Source: Streptomyces silaceus (GTDB lineage Bacteria; Actinomycetota; Actinomycetes; Streptomycetales; Streptomycetaceae). Taken from it: DNA of 34,919 nt. Location of the stretch: assembly GCF_001419745.1 (NCBI RefSeq), contig NZ_LIRJ01000289.1, forward strand, positions 1 to 34,919, written 5' to 3'. Under the pieces are notes generated by a model. The model was given only the letters and a program-made list of their open reading frames with translations, ran no database searches and was not told the origin of the DNA. The position numbers were made by a program, and so were the translations under genes. Within the stretch, counting starts at the first letter, position 1. Each line of letters begins with the position of its first letter. Shown here piece by piece: positions 1 to 6,265 of this stretch.

Positions 1-2
1 CC

Positions 3-1112
3 CTCCCGGCCCTCGTCCCCGGCGCCCTGCGTGCCATGCGGGCCGAGCTGCGCCACGAGTCCCCGGTCGCCCGCCACGCGATCCGCGTCACGTCGGTGGC
101 CGCCGCGGGCTACCTCCTGGGGCACTGGCTCCCGCTGGGCCACGGCTACTGGGCCCCCATGGCCTCGGTCATGGTGATGCGCCCGGACTTCTCCCAGACG
201 TACTCCCGCGCGGTGGCCCGCTTCGGCGGCACCCTCGTCGGCGTCGCGCTCGCCACGGGCCTGGTCCAGCTCGCCGACCCCGGCACGGGCCTGTCCGCCG
301 CGCTCGCGGTGCTCTGCGCCGGGATGATGTACCTGCTGATGCGCACGGGCCAGGTGGCGGCACAGGCCTGCGTCGCCGCGTACGTCGTGTTCCTGCTCGG
401 CATGGGCGGCCAGCAGTGGACGCAGACGGTCCCGGAACGCGTGGTCCTCACCCTGCTCGGCGGCGTCCTCGCGATGATCGCGTACGCCCTCTACCCGGCG
501 TGGGAGACCCCGCGCCTGCGCACCCGCCTCGCCGACTGGCTCGCGGCGGACGGCCGTTACGCCGCCGCGGTCGTCGACCACTACGCCCACCCGGCCGGCA
601 AGGCCTGCCCCGACGTGCGCGAGGCCCTGCTCGCCGCCCGCGACGCCCGCGTCGCCTGGCAGGAGGCGCTGGGCCGGGCCAAGCACGAACCGGTACGCCA
701 CCGGGGCCTGTCCCGTGCCGCGGCCGCCGACGCGGAGGAGGCGCTGGCCCAGCTGGGCCGCGTCGCGATGCTGATGGAGGCCCACCTCCCGGACCGCGAC
801 GCGACCCCCGTCCCCGCGGCGGCCCGCCTCGCCGAGGCGCTGCGCACGTCGACCGAGCAGGGCGCGAAGGCGGTACGAGAGCGCCGCGTCCCCCGGTGGG
901 ACGCGGTCCGCGAGGCCCTGGACGCGTGGGACGGCGAGGGCGTCCCGGACCGCGTGGTCCGCAAGGGCGCGGGCCTGCTCCTGGAGACCCTCGGCGAACT
1001 CTCCGAGGCTCTCGACACGACACCGCCCCCGATGCTGGTGGACGGCTCGTCCACGAAGACCACCCCGGACGCGAACGGGCCGCGGAACCAGAAAGGTCCC
1101 GCGGCCCGCTGA
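3..1112 (+). CDS. FUSC family membrane protein (aromatic acid exporter-like), 5' truncated
   Basis: The reading frame is open to the left edge, so the true start lies outside the window; the first internal ATG is at 36. The visible part has about six hydrophobic segments within the first 155 residues after that ATG. They carry a glycine-rich pattern (GHGYWAPMASVMVMRPDFSQT, then RFGGTLVGV) typical of the FUSC / aromatic-acid exporter fold. A long soluble, Arg/Ala-rich helical tail of about 200 residues follows. By family knowledge these proteins export aromatic carboxylates or act as uncharacterised inner-membrane transporters; the substrate cannot be read from the sequence. It converges on the lipoprotein gene at 1184-1714. 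Confident in the family, not in the function. Confidence 0.8.
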   Translation, partial: LPALVPGALRAMRAELRHESPVARHAIRVTSVAAAGYLLGHWLPLGHGYWAPMASVMVMRPDFSQTYSRAVARFGGTLVGVALATGLVQLADPGTGLSAALAVLCAGMMYLLMRTGQVAAQACVAAYVVFLLGMGGQQWTQTVPERVVLTLLGGVLAMIAYALYPAWETPRLRTRLADWLAADGRYAAAVVDHYAHPAGKACPDVREALLAARDARVAWQEALGRAKHEPVRHRGLSRAAAADAEEALAQLGRVAMLMEAHLPDRDATPVPAAARLAEALRTSTEQGAKAVRERRVPRWDAVREALDAWDGEGVPDRVVRKGAGLLLETLGELSEALDTTPPPMLVDGSSTKTTPDANGPRNQKGPAAR

Positions 1113-1131
1113 CGCCCGGGGCCCTGGGCCC

Positions 1132-1168
1132 GGCAGAGCCGAAGAGCTCATGGGCAGAGCCGAAGAGC
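1132..1168. repeat. 16-bp direct repeat between convergent genes
   Basis: The unit GGCAGAGCCGAAGAGC occurs at 1132-1147 and again at 1153-1168, a 21-bp period. It lies just after a GC-rich imperfect hairpin (about 1114-1133) that follows the FUSC stop codon. The stretch separates convergent genes and could terminate transcription from both sides. No function is proven. Confidence 0.6.
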
Positions 1169-1183
1169 CCGGAGGCCCCGGTC

Positions 1184-1714
1184 TCAGGACTGCGGCAGCC
1201 CCGCCGTCGGCAGACCCTCCGGCAGCTTGCCGCCCTCCGTCTTGAGGAACTCGTCCGTGCCGGTGCCCTCCCAGGAGACCTTCATCGACTTGCCGTCCAC
1301 GGACTTGACCATCCCCATTGTGCGGTCCGAATTCCCCTTCGGGCACTTGAGGTTGATCATCTGCGAGCCCATCTCCTCGCCCGCGGTGCCGTTGCACAGC
1401 ACGTCCTCGCCGAGCAGCGTGGCCGTCTTGCCGGTCACGGCGAGGGCGAGCGGCTTGCCGTCGGCGGTGGCGACCCACGTGCCTTCGAGGCTCCCGCCCT
1501 TGGCGCCGGAGTCCGGGCCTCCGGTCGAGCCGCCCTCGTCCGACGCGTCGGAGCCGCCGGACGCGGACCCGGAGGACCCGTCGGCCGACCCCCGGTCCTT
1601 CTTGCCGCCACCGTCCCCGTCACTGCCGCACCCGGTCAGCGCGAGCGCGGCGGCGAGTCCCACCACGGCGGCACCGACCCGCACACGACGGACACTACGG
1701 ACGTACGTACGCAC
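1184..1714 (-). CDS. Secreted lipoprotein of unknown function
   Basis: The 176-aa product starts with a basic n-region (MRTYVRSVRRVRV), a hydrophobic core and a lipobox LTGC, with the acylated Cys near residue 28. It should therefore be exported and anchored on the outer face of the membrane. A Gly/Ser/Asp linker of about 45 residues follows. A small globular domain then begins near LEGTWVATADGKPLALAV, with two cysteines (VLCNGTAG and LKCPKG) that could form a disulfide. I do not recognise a named family; the 'gTWva' start resembles small beta-barrel lipoproteins. It lies downstream of, and codirectional with, rpsN, but a 62-bp gap suggests its own promoter. Confidence 0.85.
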   Translation of the reverse strand: MRTYVRSVRRVRVGAAVVGLAAALALTGCGSDGDGGGKKDRGSADGSSGSASGGSDASDEGGSTGGPDSGAKGGSLEGTWVATADGKPLALAVTGKTATLLGEDVLCNGTAGEEMGSQMINLKCPKGNSDRTMGMVKSVDGKSMKVSWEGTGTDEFLKTEGGKLPEGLPTAGLPQS

Positions 1715-1749
1715 GTGAATTCCCCCTAGAAGGCCTGGCGTTGCCGAGG

Positions 1750-1762
1750 TGGCCCCCGGCCA
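1750..1762 (-). terminator. Short hairpin just downstream of rpsN
   Basis: TGGCC and GGCCA pair around a 3-nt loop about 15 nt past the rpsN stop codon on the minus strand. The stem is only 5 bp and there is no strong T-run, so this is a weak terminator candidate. Confidence 0.3.
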
Positions 1763-1776
1763 AATCGCGCGCCAAG

Positions 1777-2082
1777 CTACCAGGAGGACTTGCGCACCCC
1801 CGGCAGGTATCCGGCGTGCGCTTGCTCACGCAAGCGCACCCTCGACAACCCGAAGGCCCCCACGTAACCGCGCGGACGCCCGTCGACGCTGTCGCGGTTC
1901 CGCACCCGCGTCGCGCTGGCGTCCCGCGGCTGGCGTGCCAACTCCCGCTGTGCGGCGAGCCGTTCGGCGTCAGTGCCGCCGGTCCTGCGGATGATCTCCT
2001 TCAGCACGGCGCGTCGCGCGGCGTACCGGGCGACGACCAGGCGCCGCTTCTCGTTCTTCGCGATCCTGCTCTTCTTGGCCAT
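1777..2082 (-). CDS. rpsN: 30S ribosomal protein S14, cysteine-free paralogue
   Basis: The 101-aa protein begins [14 protein letters not shown] and ends with the conserved G.SR...[11 protein letters not shown] tail of S14 (uS14). It has no cysteine, so it is the C-minus form that needs no zinc ribbon; zinc-binding S14 carries two CXXC pairs. By established work in Streptomyces and Mycobacterium, such paralogues are repressed by Zur and replace zinc-containing copies in zinc starvation. It follows rpmB by 13 bp on the same strand, so the two are almost certainly one transcript from the divergent promoter region at 2340-2400. Confidence 0.95.
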   Translation of the reverse strand: MAKKSRIAKNEKRRLVVARYAARRAVLKEIIRRTGGTDAERLAAQRELARQPRDASATRVRNRDSVDGRPRGYVGAFGLSRVRLREQAHAGYLPGVRKSSW

Positions 2083-2095
2083 GGTGGGGGTCCCT

Positions 2096-2332
2096 TCAGA
2101 CCTTCGTGCCGCGGGCGCGGATCCTGGCGACGGCCGCCTCGATCCCGATGGCGTCGACGGTCCTGATCCCCTTCGTGCTGAGCCGCAGCCGCACGTACCG
2201 CCCCTCGCTCGGCAGCCAGTACCGCTTGCGCTGGACGTTGGGGTCGAAGCGGCGGGAGGTCCGCCGGTGGGAGTGGGAGACGTGGTTGCCGAAGCCGGGC
2301 CTCGCGCCGGTCAGCTGGCAGTGGGCGGACAA
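2096..2332 (-). CDS. rpmB: 50S ribosomal protein L28, zinc-independent paralogue
   Basis: This is 78 aa from a TTG start: [16 protein letters not shown], then [14 protein letters not shown] and [14 protein letters not shown], all typical L28 (bL28). I chose TTG at 2332 because the family begins MSAHCQLTG and a GAGAGG motif lies about 9 nt upstream; the frame stays open further upstream, so a GTG three codons earlier is possible. There is a single cysteine and no CXXC pair, which makes it the C-minus type. First gene of the leftward rpmB-rpsN transcript, facing rpmG across the Zur-like palindrome. Confidence 0.92.
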   Translation of the reverse strand: MSAHCQLTGARPGFGNHVSHSHRRTSRRFDPNVQRKRYWLPSEGRYVRLRLSTKGIRTVDAIGIEAAVARIRARGTKV

Positions 2333-2368
2333 GTGACGCACCTCTCGGTCGCTGGGGGACACCCTCTA

Positions 2369-2396
2369 TTGAAAACGGGAGTCATTTTCATATACT
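2369..2396 (+). promoter_or_regulatory. Leaderless-type promoter of rpmG
   Basis: TTGAAA (2369-2374), a 16-bp spacer and TATACT (2391-2396) make a near-consensus sigma-70-type promoter. The -10 ends only 6 nt before the rpmG ATG at 2403, so transcription probably starts at or within the start codon. I see no ribosome binding site between. The spacer is filled by the palindrome described next. Confidence 0.75.
2370..2390. promoter_or_regulatory. Probable Zur operator between rpmB and rpmG
   Basis: The left arm TGAAAAC and right arm TCATTTTCA form a 21-bp inverted repeat with perfect TGAAAA/TTTTCA outer arms. Size and arm sequence fit actinobacterial Zur boxes, and all four adjacent ribosomal genes are cysteine-poor paralogues of the kind Zur controls. 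The box fills the spacer of the rpmG promoter, so bound repressor would block RNA polymerase. It probably also controls rpmB-rpsN. Confidence 0.75.
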
Positions 2397-2402
2397 AGCC
2401 CC

Positions 2403-2567
2403 ATGGCCCGCAACGAACTCCGCCCCGTCATCAAGCTCCGGTCCACGGCCGGCACCGGGTTCACGTACGTGACCCGCAAGAACCGCCGCAACGACCCCGA
2501 CCGCCTCACGCTGCGCAAGTACGACCCCGTCGTGGGCCGCCACGTCGACTTCCGAGAGGAGCGCTGA
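2403..2567 (+). CDS. rpmG: 50S ribosomal protein L33, zinc-independent paralogue
   Basis: The 54-aa product starts [19 protein letters not shown] and continues through [15 protein letters not shown] and [18 protein letters not shown], the full L33 (bL33) fold. It contains no cysteine, whereas the zinc form has paired CXXC motifs, so this is the C-minus copy. ATG lies 6 nt after a TATACT -10 box, implying a leaderless message. rpmE2 starts 5 bp after its stop codon, and its last codons contain the GAGGAG that serves as the rpmE2 ribosome binding site. Confidence 0.95.
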   Translation: MARNELRPVIKLRSTAGTGFTYVTRKNRRNDPDRLTLRKYDPVVGRHVDFREER

Positions 2568-2572
2568 CCGCC

Positions 2573-2821
2573 ATGCGCAAGGACATCCACCCGCCGTACG
2601 GCCCCGTCGTCTTCCGTGACAAGGCCGCCGGCTTCGCCTTCCTCACCCGGTCCACGGCGACCGGCGCCAAGACGATCGAGTGGGAGGACGGCCGTACGTA
2701 CCCCGTCATCGACGTCGAGGTCTCGTCCGCGAGCCACCCCTTCTACACGGGCACCGCGCGCGTGATGGACACCGCCGGCCGCGTCGAGCGCTTCGAGCGC
2801 CGCTTCGGGAAGCGCCGATGA
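2573..2821 (+). CDS. rpmE2: 50S ribosomal protein L31 type B
   Basis: The 82-aa product starts [16 protein letters not shown] and has the type B signature [27 protein letters not shown]. Type B L31 (bL31, YkgM-like) lacks the zinc-binding cysteines of RpmE; none are present here. It replaces RpmE under zinc limitation in known systems. GAGGAG at the end of rpmG is placed correctly for its start. Its TGA overlaps the ATG of the next gene (ATGA), so translation of the CobW-like protein is probably coupled. Confidence 0.95.
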   Translation: MRKDIHPPYGPVVFRDKAAGFAFLTRSTATGAKTIEWEDGRTYPVIDVEVSSASHPFYTGTARVMDTAGRVERFERRFGKRR

Positions 2822-3969
2822 GCGAGCGGACCGCGCTGGACGTCGTGATCGTCGGCGGCCTCCACGCGGCGGCCCGCAGGGCGGCCGTCGACGGCATCCT
2901 CGCCGCCGTCCCCGACAGCGTGGCCCTCCACCACGACCTGTCGACCGCCGTGCGGGGCACCGTCGTGCGCACCGTGCGCGACGCCACCGAGGTGCTCTCC
3001 ACCGGTGACGCCCCGCTGGTCGACGACTGTGCCTGCTGCGCGCTCCGCGAGGACCTGGTGCCCGAACTGCGCCGCCTCGCGGACGCGGGCCTGACCCGGC
3101 TCGCGGTCGTGGAACTGTGGGACTCGGTCGAGCCCAAGGCGATGGCGGAGGTGATCGCGGCGCACGGCGGCGAGGGCATCCGGCTCGGCGGCGTCGTCAC
3201 CGCCGTCGACCCCGCCCTGCTCCTGCCCTGCCTCGGCAACGGCGACGACCTCATGGACGCCGGGCTCGCCGCCGCCCCCACCGATCGGCGCACGGTCGCG
3301 GACACCTGGGCGCGCCAGTTGGAGTACGCCCCCGTGCTCGCCGTCGCGGACTCGGCCGATGCCGACGACGAGGACCGCGCCCTGCTCGCCCAGCTCCACC
3401 CGACGGCGCGCCGGCTCCGGGTCGGCGACCCCGGCCTGGCGGTCGCCGCGCGCGCCGGATTCGACGTCGAGGCCGCCGCCGCGGCGCAGCACCCGGCCTG
3501 TGCGCTGCTCCCGGCCGAGGCGGACGCGTGCGGTGTCGTCACCTTCGTATGGCACCGGGAGCGGCCCTTCCACCCGGGGCGGCTGTACGACGCCCTGGAG
3601 GACCTGACCTGCGCGGCCGTCCGCAGCCGGGGCCGGTTCTGGCTGGCCGACCATCCGGACACGCTGCTCGGCTGGGACGCGGCGGGCGGCGCGCTCGGTG
3701 TCGAGGGCGCCGGGCCGTGGCTGGCCTCGCTGCCGGACGCCGCGTGGGAGATGGTCCCGCCGGTGCGCCGCGCGGCCGCCGCCCTGGACTGGCACCCGGA
3801 ACACGGCGACCGCTGCAACCACCTGGTGTTCACCTCGCCGGGCCTGGACCGCGACGCGCTCGCACGGTTGCTGGAGTCCTGCCTGTTGACGGACGAGGAG
3901 TACGCCGCCGGGCGCGACGCCTGGAAACGCCTGCCCTCCGCCTTCGACACCCTCCTGGAGGTCTGCTGA
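2818..3969 (+). CDS. CobW/COG0523-like protein with degenerate GTPase motifs
   Basis: This is 383 aa from the ATG that overlaps the rpmE2 stop. The COG0523 layout is visible: beta-1 LDVVIVGGL near residues 7-15, the metal motif [11 protein letters not shown] (family form GCXCC), and a CobW C-terminal domain (GRFWLADH.., PW, then [23 protein letters not shown]). Family members are P-loop GTPases that load zinc or other metals into client proteins. Here the Walker A position reads [12 protein letters not shown] without GK[ST], and the NKxD region reads [10 protein letters not shown], so GTP hydrolysis looks lost while the cysteine motif is kept. Its place in a zinc-starvation operon suggests zinc handling; the mechanism must differ from active homologues. 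Confidence 0.85.
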   Translation: MSERTALDVVIVGGLHAAARRAAVDGILAAVPDSVALHHDLSTAVRGTVVRTVRDATEVLSTGDAPLVDDCACCALREDLVPELRRLADAGLTRLAVVELWDSVEPKAMAEVIAAHGGEGIRLGGVVTAVDPALLLPCLGNGDDLMDAGLAAAPTDRRTVADTWARQLEYAPVLAVADSADADDEDRALLAQLHPTARRLRVGDPGLAVAARAGFDVEAAAAAQHPACALLPAEADACGVVTFVWHRERPFHPGRLYDALEDLTCAAVRSRGRFWLADHPDTLLGWDAAGGALGVEGAGPWLASLPDAAWEMVPPVRRAAAALDWHPEHGDRCNHLVFTSPGLDRDALARLLESCLLTDEEYAAGRDAWKRLPSAFDTLLEVC

Positions 3970-3993
3970 ACGGAGGCCTTCGCTCCCGCCTTA

Positions 3994-4050
3994 GCGCACC
4001 GCGCCCGTTTTTTTCCGGCACTTGGACGGAACATAAACAGCGCGGTGCGC
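3994..4050. terminator. 11-bp inverted repeat with internal T-run after the CobW-like gene
   Basis: GCGCACCGCGC (3994-4004) and GCGCGGTGCGC (4040-4050) are perfect inverse copies separated by 35 nt. That spacer contains a run of seven T. It lies 25 nt after the stop codon of the zinc operon. It could be a terminator with a long loop, or two halves of a protein site; the loop is longer than usual. Confidence 0.4.
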
Positions 4051-4130
4051 GTCCTTTTCTAGAGCACGACGGAATCGGCCCGGACGGCGAACTGGACGTA
4101 CTGACAGACCTGTAATCAAGGGAACACCCC

Positions 4131-4157
4131 GCGTGCACGTGCATCTGCCCATGCATC
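4131..4157 (+). promoter_or_regulatory. 27-bp element upstream of the DUF397 gene (copy 1)
   Basis: This element contains the palindrome TGCACGTGCA followed by TCTGCCC and ATGCATC. The same 27 bases, with one mismatch, occur in inverse orientation at 5138-5164. Reading toward the downstream gene, both copies point the same way: this one toward the DUF397 gene, the other toward the ATPase gene. It ends 16 bp before a possible TATGAT -10 box, which fits a transcription-factor site covering the -35 region. Confidence 0.7.
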
Positions 4158-4173
4158 GGCATGTGAACACAGC

Positions 4174-4179
4174 TATGAT
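4174..4179 (+). promoter_or_regulatory. Possible -10 box for the DUF397 gene
   Basis: TATGAT lies about 63 nt before the GTG start with no good -35, as expected for an activator-dependent promoter. A second candidate is TTGACC at 4189-4194 with TAACGG at 4212-4217 (17-bp spacer). The sequence does not decide between them. Confidence 0.4.
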
Positions 4180-4241
4180 CCGGGACAGTTGACCACTGCA
4201 TCTAGAGCCTCTAACGGCACTGCACCACCGGGGAGCGATCT

Positions 4242-4481
4242 GTGCACCACGCGTTTAACGGCATGGCGGCCACGGAGCTTCACGGGGTGGTCTGGCAGAA
4301 GAGCAGGCACAGCAACTCGCAGGGCTCGTGCGTGGAGTTCGCGAAGCTGCCGGGCGGCGACGTCGCCGTGCGCAACTCGCGCTTCCCGGACGGTCCCGCG
4401 CTCGTCTATACGCGCGCGGAGATAGAGGCCATGCTGCTGGGGATGAAGGACGGGGAGTTCGACCACCTCATCGGCGGCTAG
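4242..4481 (+). CDS. DUF397 domain protein
   Basis: The 79-aa protein has the DUF397 core WQKSRHSNSQGSCVEFAKLPGGDVAVRNSRFPDGPALVYTRAEIEAML. The W.KS..S...G.CVE.A pattern and RDS/RNSR..DGP block are diagnostic. The GTG start is preceded by GGGGAG at a good distance. In Streptomyces these small acidic proteins sit beside XRE-DUF5753 regulators (whiJ-type loci), where genetic work suggests they antagonise the DNA-binding partner. The XRE partner here is at 5324 and the ATPase lies between them on the other strand. Exact signal and target genes are unknown. Confidence 0.92.
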   Translation: MHHAFNGMAATELHGVVWQKSRHSNSQGSCVEFAKLPGGDVAVRNSRFPDGPALVYTRAEIEAMLLGMKDGEFDHLIGG

Positions 4482-4522
4482 GCCGAGGCCACTTCACTCG
4501 CCTGAGCCGCTCCGGTCGACCG

Positions 4523-5011
4523 TCAGCCCAGCCGGAACAGCGCCCAGACCACCTTGCCGCGCAGCGTGCCGGCGAGCGGGTGCCAGCCCCAGCTGTCGCT
4601 GAAGGAGTCCACCAGGAACAGACCCCTGCCCGACTCCGCCGCGAAGTCCTCGTCGGTCTCGCGCGCGACCGGGCTCTCGTCGCTGGGGTCGCGCACCGCG
4701 CACACCAGACGCGAGGCCCAGCACATCAGGTGCAGCCGCACGGGCGGGTCCTGCTGTTCGCGCGGGGTGTCCGCGGGCAGCGCGTGCCGCAGCGCGTTGG
4801 TGACGAGTTCGGAGACGACGAGGGCGATGTCGTCGAACCGCTCGTCAAGGTTCCACTGGCCCAACGTCTTCCGGGTGAACTGCCGTGCGCTGCCGACCGC
4901 TTCGTAGCGGGCGGGGAGGGCGACGGAGGCCGAGCTGGAGACCGCCGAGGGGTCGAGTGGGGGAAGCCCCTGCCGTAACGGCTCGAGCATGGTCGATCCA
5001 TTCGTCCCCAT
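4523..5011 (-). CDS. ATP-binding anti-sigma-factor-like protein (HATPase)
   Basis: The 162-aa protein has the GHKL fold of RsbW/SpoIIAB-like regulators. The N-box SELVTNALRHA has Glu68 and Asn72, followed by VRDPSDESP and a glycine-rich lid around GRGLFLVDSFSDSWG. I chose ATG at 5011 because GGGGAG lies 8 nt upstream; the frame is open further but lacks a better site. Streptomyces has many such single-domain ATPases paired with XRE/DUF397 genes, usually of unknown partner. It ends 41 bp from the DUF397 gene, with which it converges. The 27-bp element at 5138-5164 lies 127 bp upstream of its start. Confidence 0.88.
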   Translation of the reverse strand: MGTNGSTMLEPLRQGLPPLDPSAVSSSASVALPARYEAVGSARQFTRKTLGQWNLDERFDDIALVVSELVTNALRHALPADTPREQQDPPVRLHLMCWASRLVCAVRDPSDESPVARETDEDFAAESGRGLFLVDSFSDSWGWHPLAGTLRGKVVWALFRLG

Positions 5012-5323
5012 GCGAGGCACTCCCCGGTTTCGCGGTACATAGCGATGGAGCGGTGGCGCGGTCGGTCGCCGATGGTGCGGTGGTACGCGTCGGTACAGCG
5101 GTGGCGCGTGGACCATGGTTCCGAATGCGTACAGCAGATGCAAGGGCAGATGCACGTGCACGCGCCGGACTTGGTCGCTCCCGTGCCCTTTCTTGCCTAT
5201 TTCTTCCTACGGTTTCTTGTGGAGAGCTTTCGGAGGCTTTCCGTTTCTGTAACCGAACGAGTACGGCCTGAAGCGTTTAATGGCAGACTGCTGGCTTCCA
5301 GTCGATGGGGAGGATTGAGCGAA
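5012..5323. other. Divergent promoter region between ATPase and XRE genes
   Basis: This 312-bp gap holds the second 27-bp element (5138-5164). To its right is a stretch (about 5185-5290) clearly lower in GC than the surroundings, as expected for a promoter. TACGGT at 5208-5213 could be a -10 box for the XRE gene, but no matching -35 is seen. Nothing in it looks coding. Confidence 0.5.
5138..5164 (-). promoter_or_regulatory. 27-bp element upstream of the ATPase gene (copy 2)
   Basis: This is the inverse of 4131-4157, with 26 of 27 bases identical; the mismatch is one A/T inside the less symmetric part. The shared core is TGCACGTGCA plus GGGCAGA. It points toward the ATPase gene and also lies 160 bp before the XRE gene, so one site could serve both divergent genes. 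The XRE-DUF5753 protein is the most likely binder by proximity. Confidence 0.7.
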
Positions 5324-6187
5324 GTGACCGCAGGCGAGTCGAGCGGCTCGGTGGTACGGCGCATCCTGCTGGGGTCGCAGCTCAGGCGCCTCAGGGAATC
5401 CCGCGGCATCACCCGCGAAGCGGCCGGATACTCCATCCGCGCCTCCGAATCGAAGATCAGCCGCATGGAGTTGGGACGGGTGAGCTTCAAGTCCAGGGAC
5501 GTCGAGGACCTCCTGACGCTGTACGGCGTCACGGACGAGGCCGAGCGCGGCGCGCTCCTCTCGCTCGCCAAGGAGGCCAACCTCACCGGCTGGTGGCACA
5601 GTTACTCGGACGTGCTGCCGGGCTGGTTCCAGACCTACATCGGCCTGGAGGGCGCGGCCTCACTCATCCGCGTCTACGAAGTGCAGTTCGTCAACGGCCT
5701 GTTGCAGACCGAGGCGTATGCCCACGCGGTGGTCGCGCGCGGCATGAAGGGCGCGAGCGAGGCGGAGATCGAGCGGCGCGTCGCGCTGCGCCTGGAGCGC
5801 CAGAAGCTCCTCACCTCCGAGCACGCGCCCCGCTTCCACTGCGTCCTGGACGAGGCGGCGCTCCGACGCCCTTACGGCGACCGGGATGTGATGAGGGGTC
5901 AGATCCAGCACCTCATCGAGATCTCCGAACGGCCGAACGTCACGCTCCAGGTGATGCCGTTCACCTTCGGCGGGCACGCCGGCGAGAGCGGCGCGTTCAC
6001 CATGCTGAGCTTCCCGGAGTCCGACCTCTCCGACGTCGTGTACGTGGAACAGCTCACCGGTGCCCTCTATCTCGACAAGGCCGAGGAAGTCGCCCAGTAC
6101 GAGAGAGTCGTGGCGCAGCTCCACAAGGACAGCCCCGATCCGGCGGACAGCCGGGATCTTCTCCGTGGTCTACTCCAACTCACCTGA
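5324..6187 (+). CDS. XRE-family regulator with DUF5753 domain
   Basis: The GTG at 5324 gives 287 aa (MTAGESSGSVVRRILLGSQL...), the usual size, with GGAGG about 10 nt upstream. Residues about 17-70 form a Cro/C1-type helix-turn-helix (LRRLRESRGITREAAGYSIRAS..KISRMELGR). Residues about 100-285 match DUF5753, including FQTYIGLEGAASLIRVYE..FVNGLLQTEAYA and the VMPF..GGHAG..GAFTML block. Such proteins partner DUF397 proteins in WhiJ-like circuits controlling development or antibiotics. No TTA codon was noticed. Function of this copy is inferred from its class and neighbours. Confidence 0.92.
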   Translation: MTAGESSGSVVRRILLGSQLRRLRESRGITREAAGYSIRASESKISRMELGRVSFKSRDVEDLLTLYGVTDEAERGALLSLAKEANLTGWWHSYSDVLPGWFQTYIGLEGAASLIRVYEVQFVNGLLQTEAYAHAVVARGMKGASEAEIERRVALRLERQKLLTSEHAPRFHCVLDEAALRRPYGDRDVMRGQIQHLIEISERPNVTLQVMPFTFGGHAGESGAFTMLSFPESDLSDVVYVEQLTGALYLDKAEEVAQYERVVAQLHKDSPDPADSRDLLRGLLQLT

Positions 6188-6265
6188 AACATAAGTACTA
6201 TGACGTGAGATCAGGTGTCAGCTTCCGTTTGCTTCCGTCTGCTGCCGCGGCAAGGGGTCCGTCTC

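Noticed and set aside
3117..4115. A 332-codon plus-strand frame inside the CobW-like gene
   Set aside because: It is a frame-shifted shadow rich in Arg and Gly. The 2818 frame has CobW motifs and an overlapping start with rpmE2.
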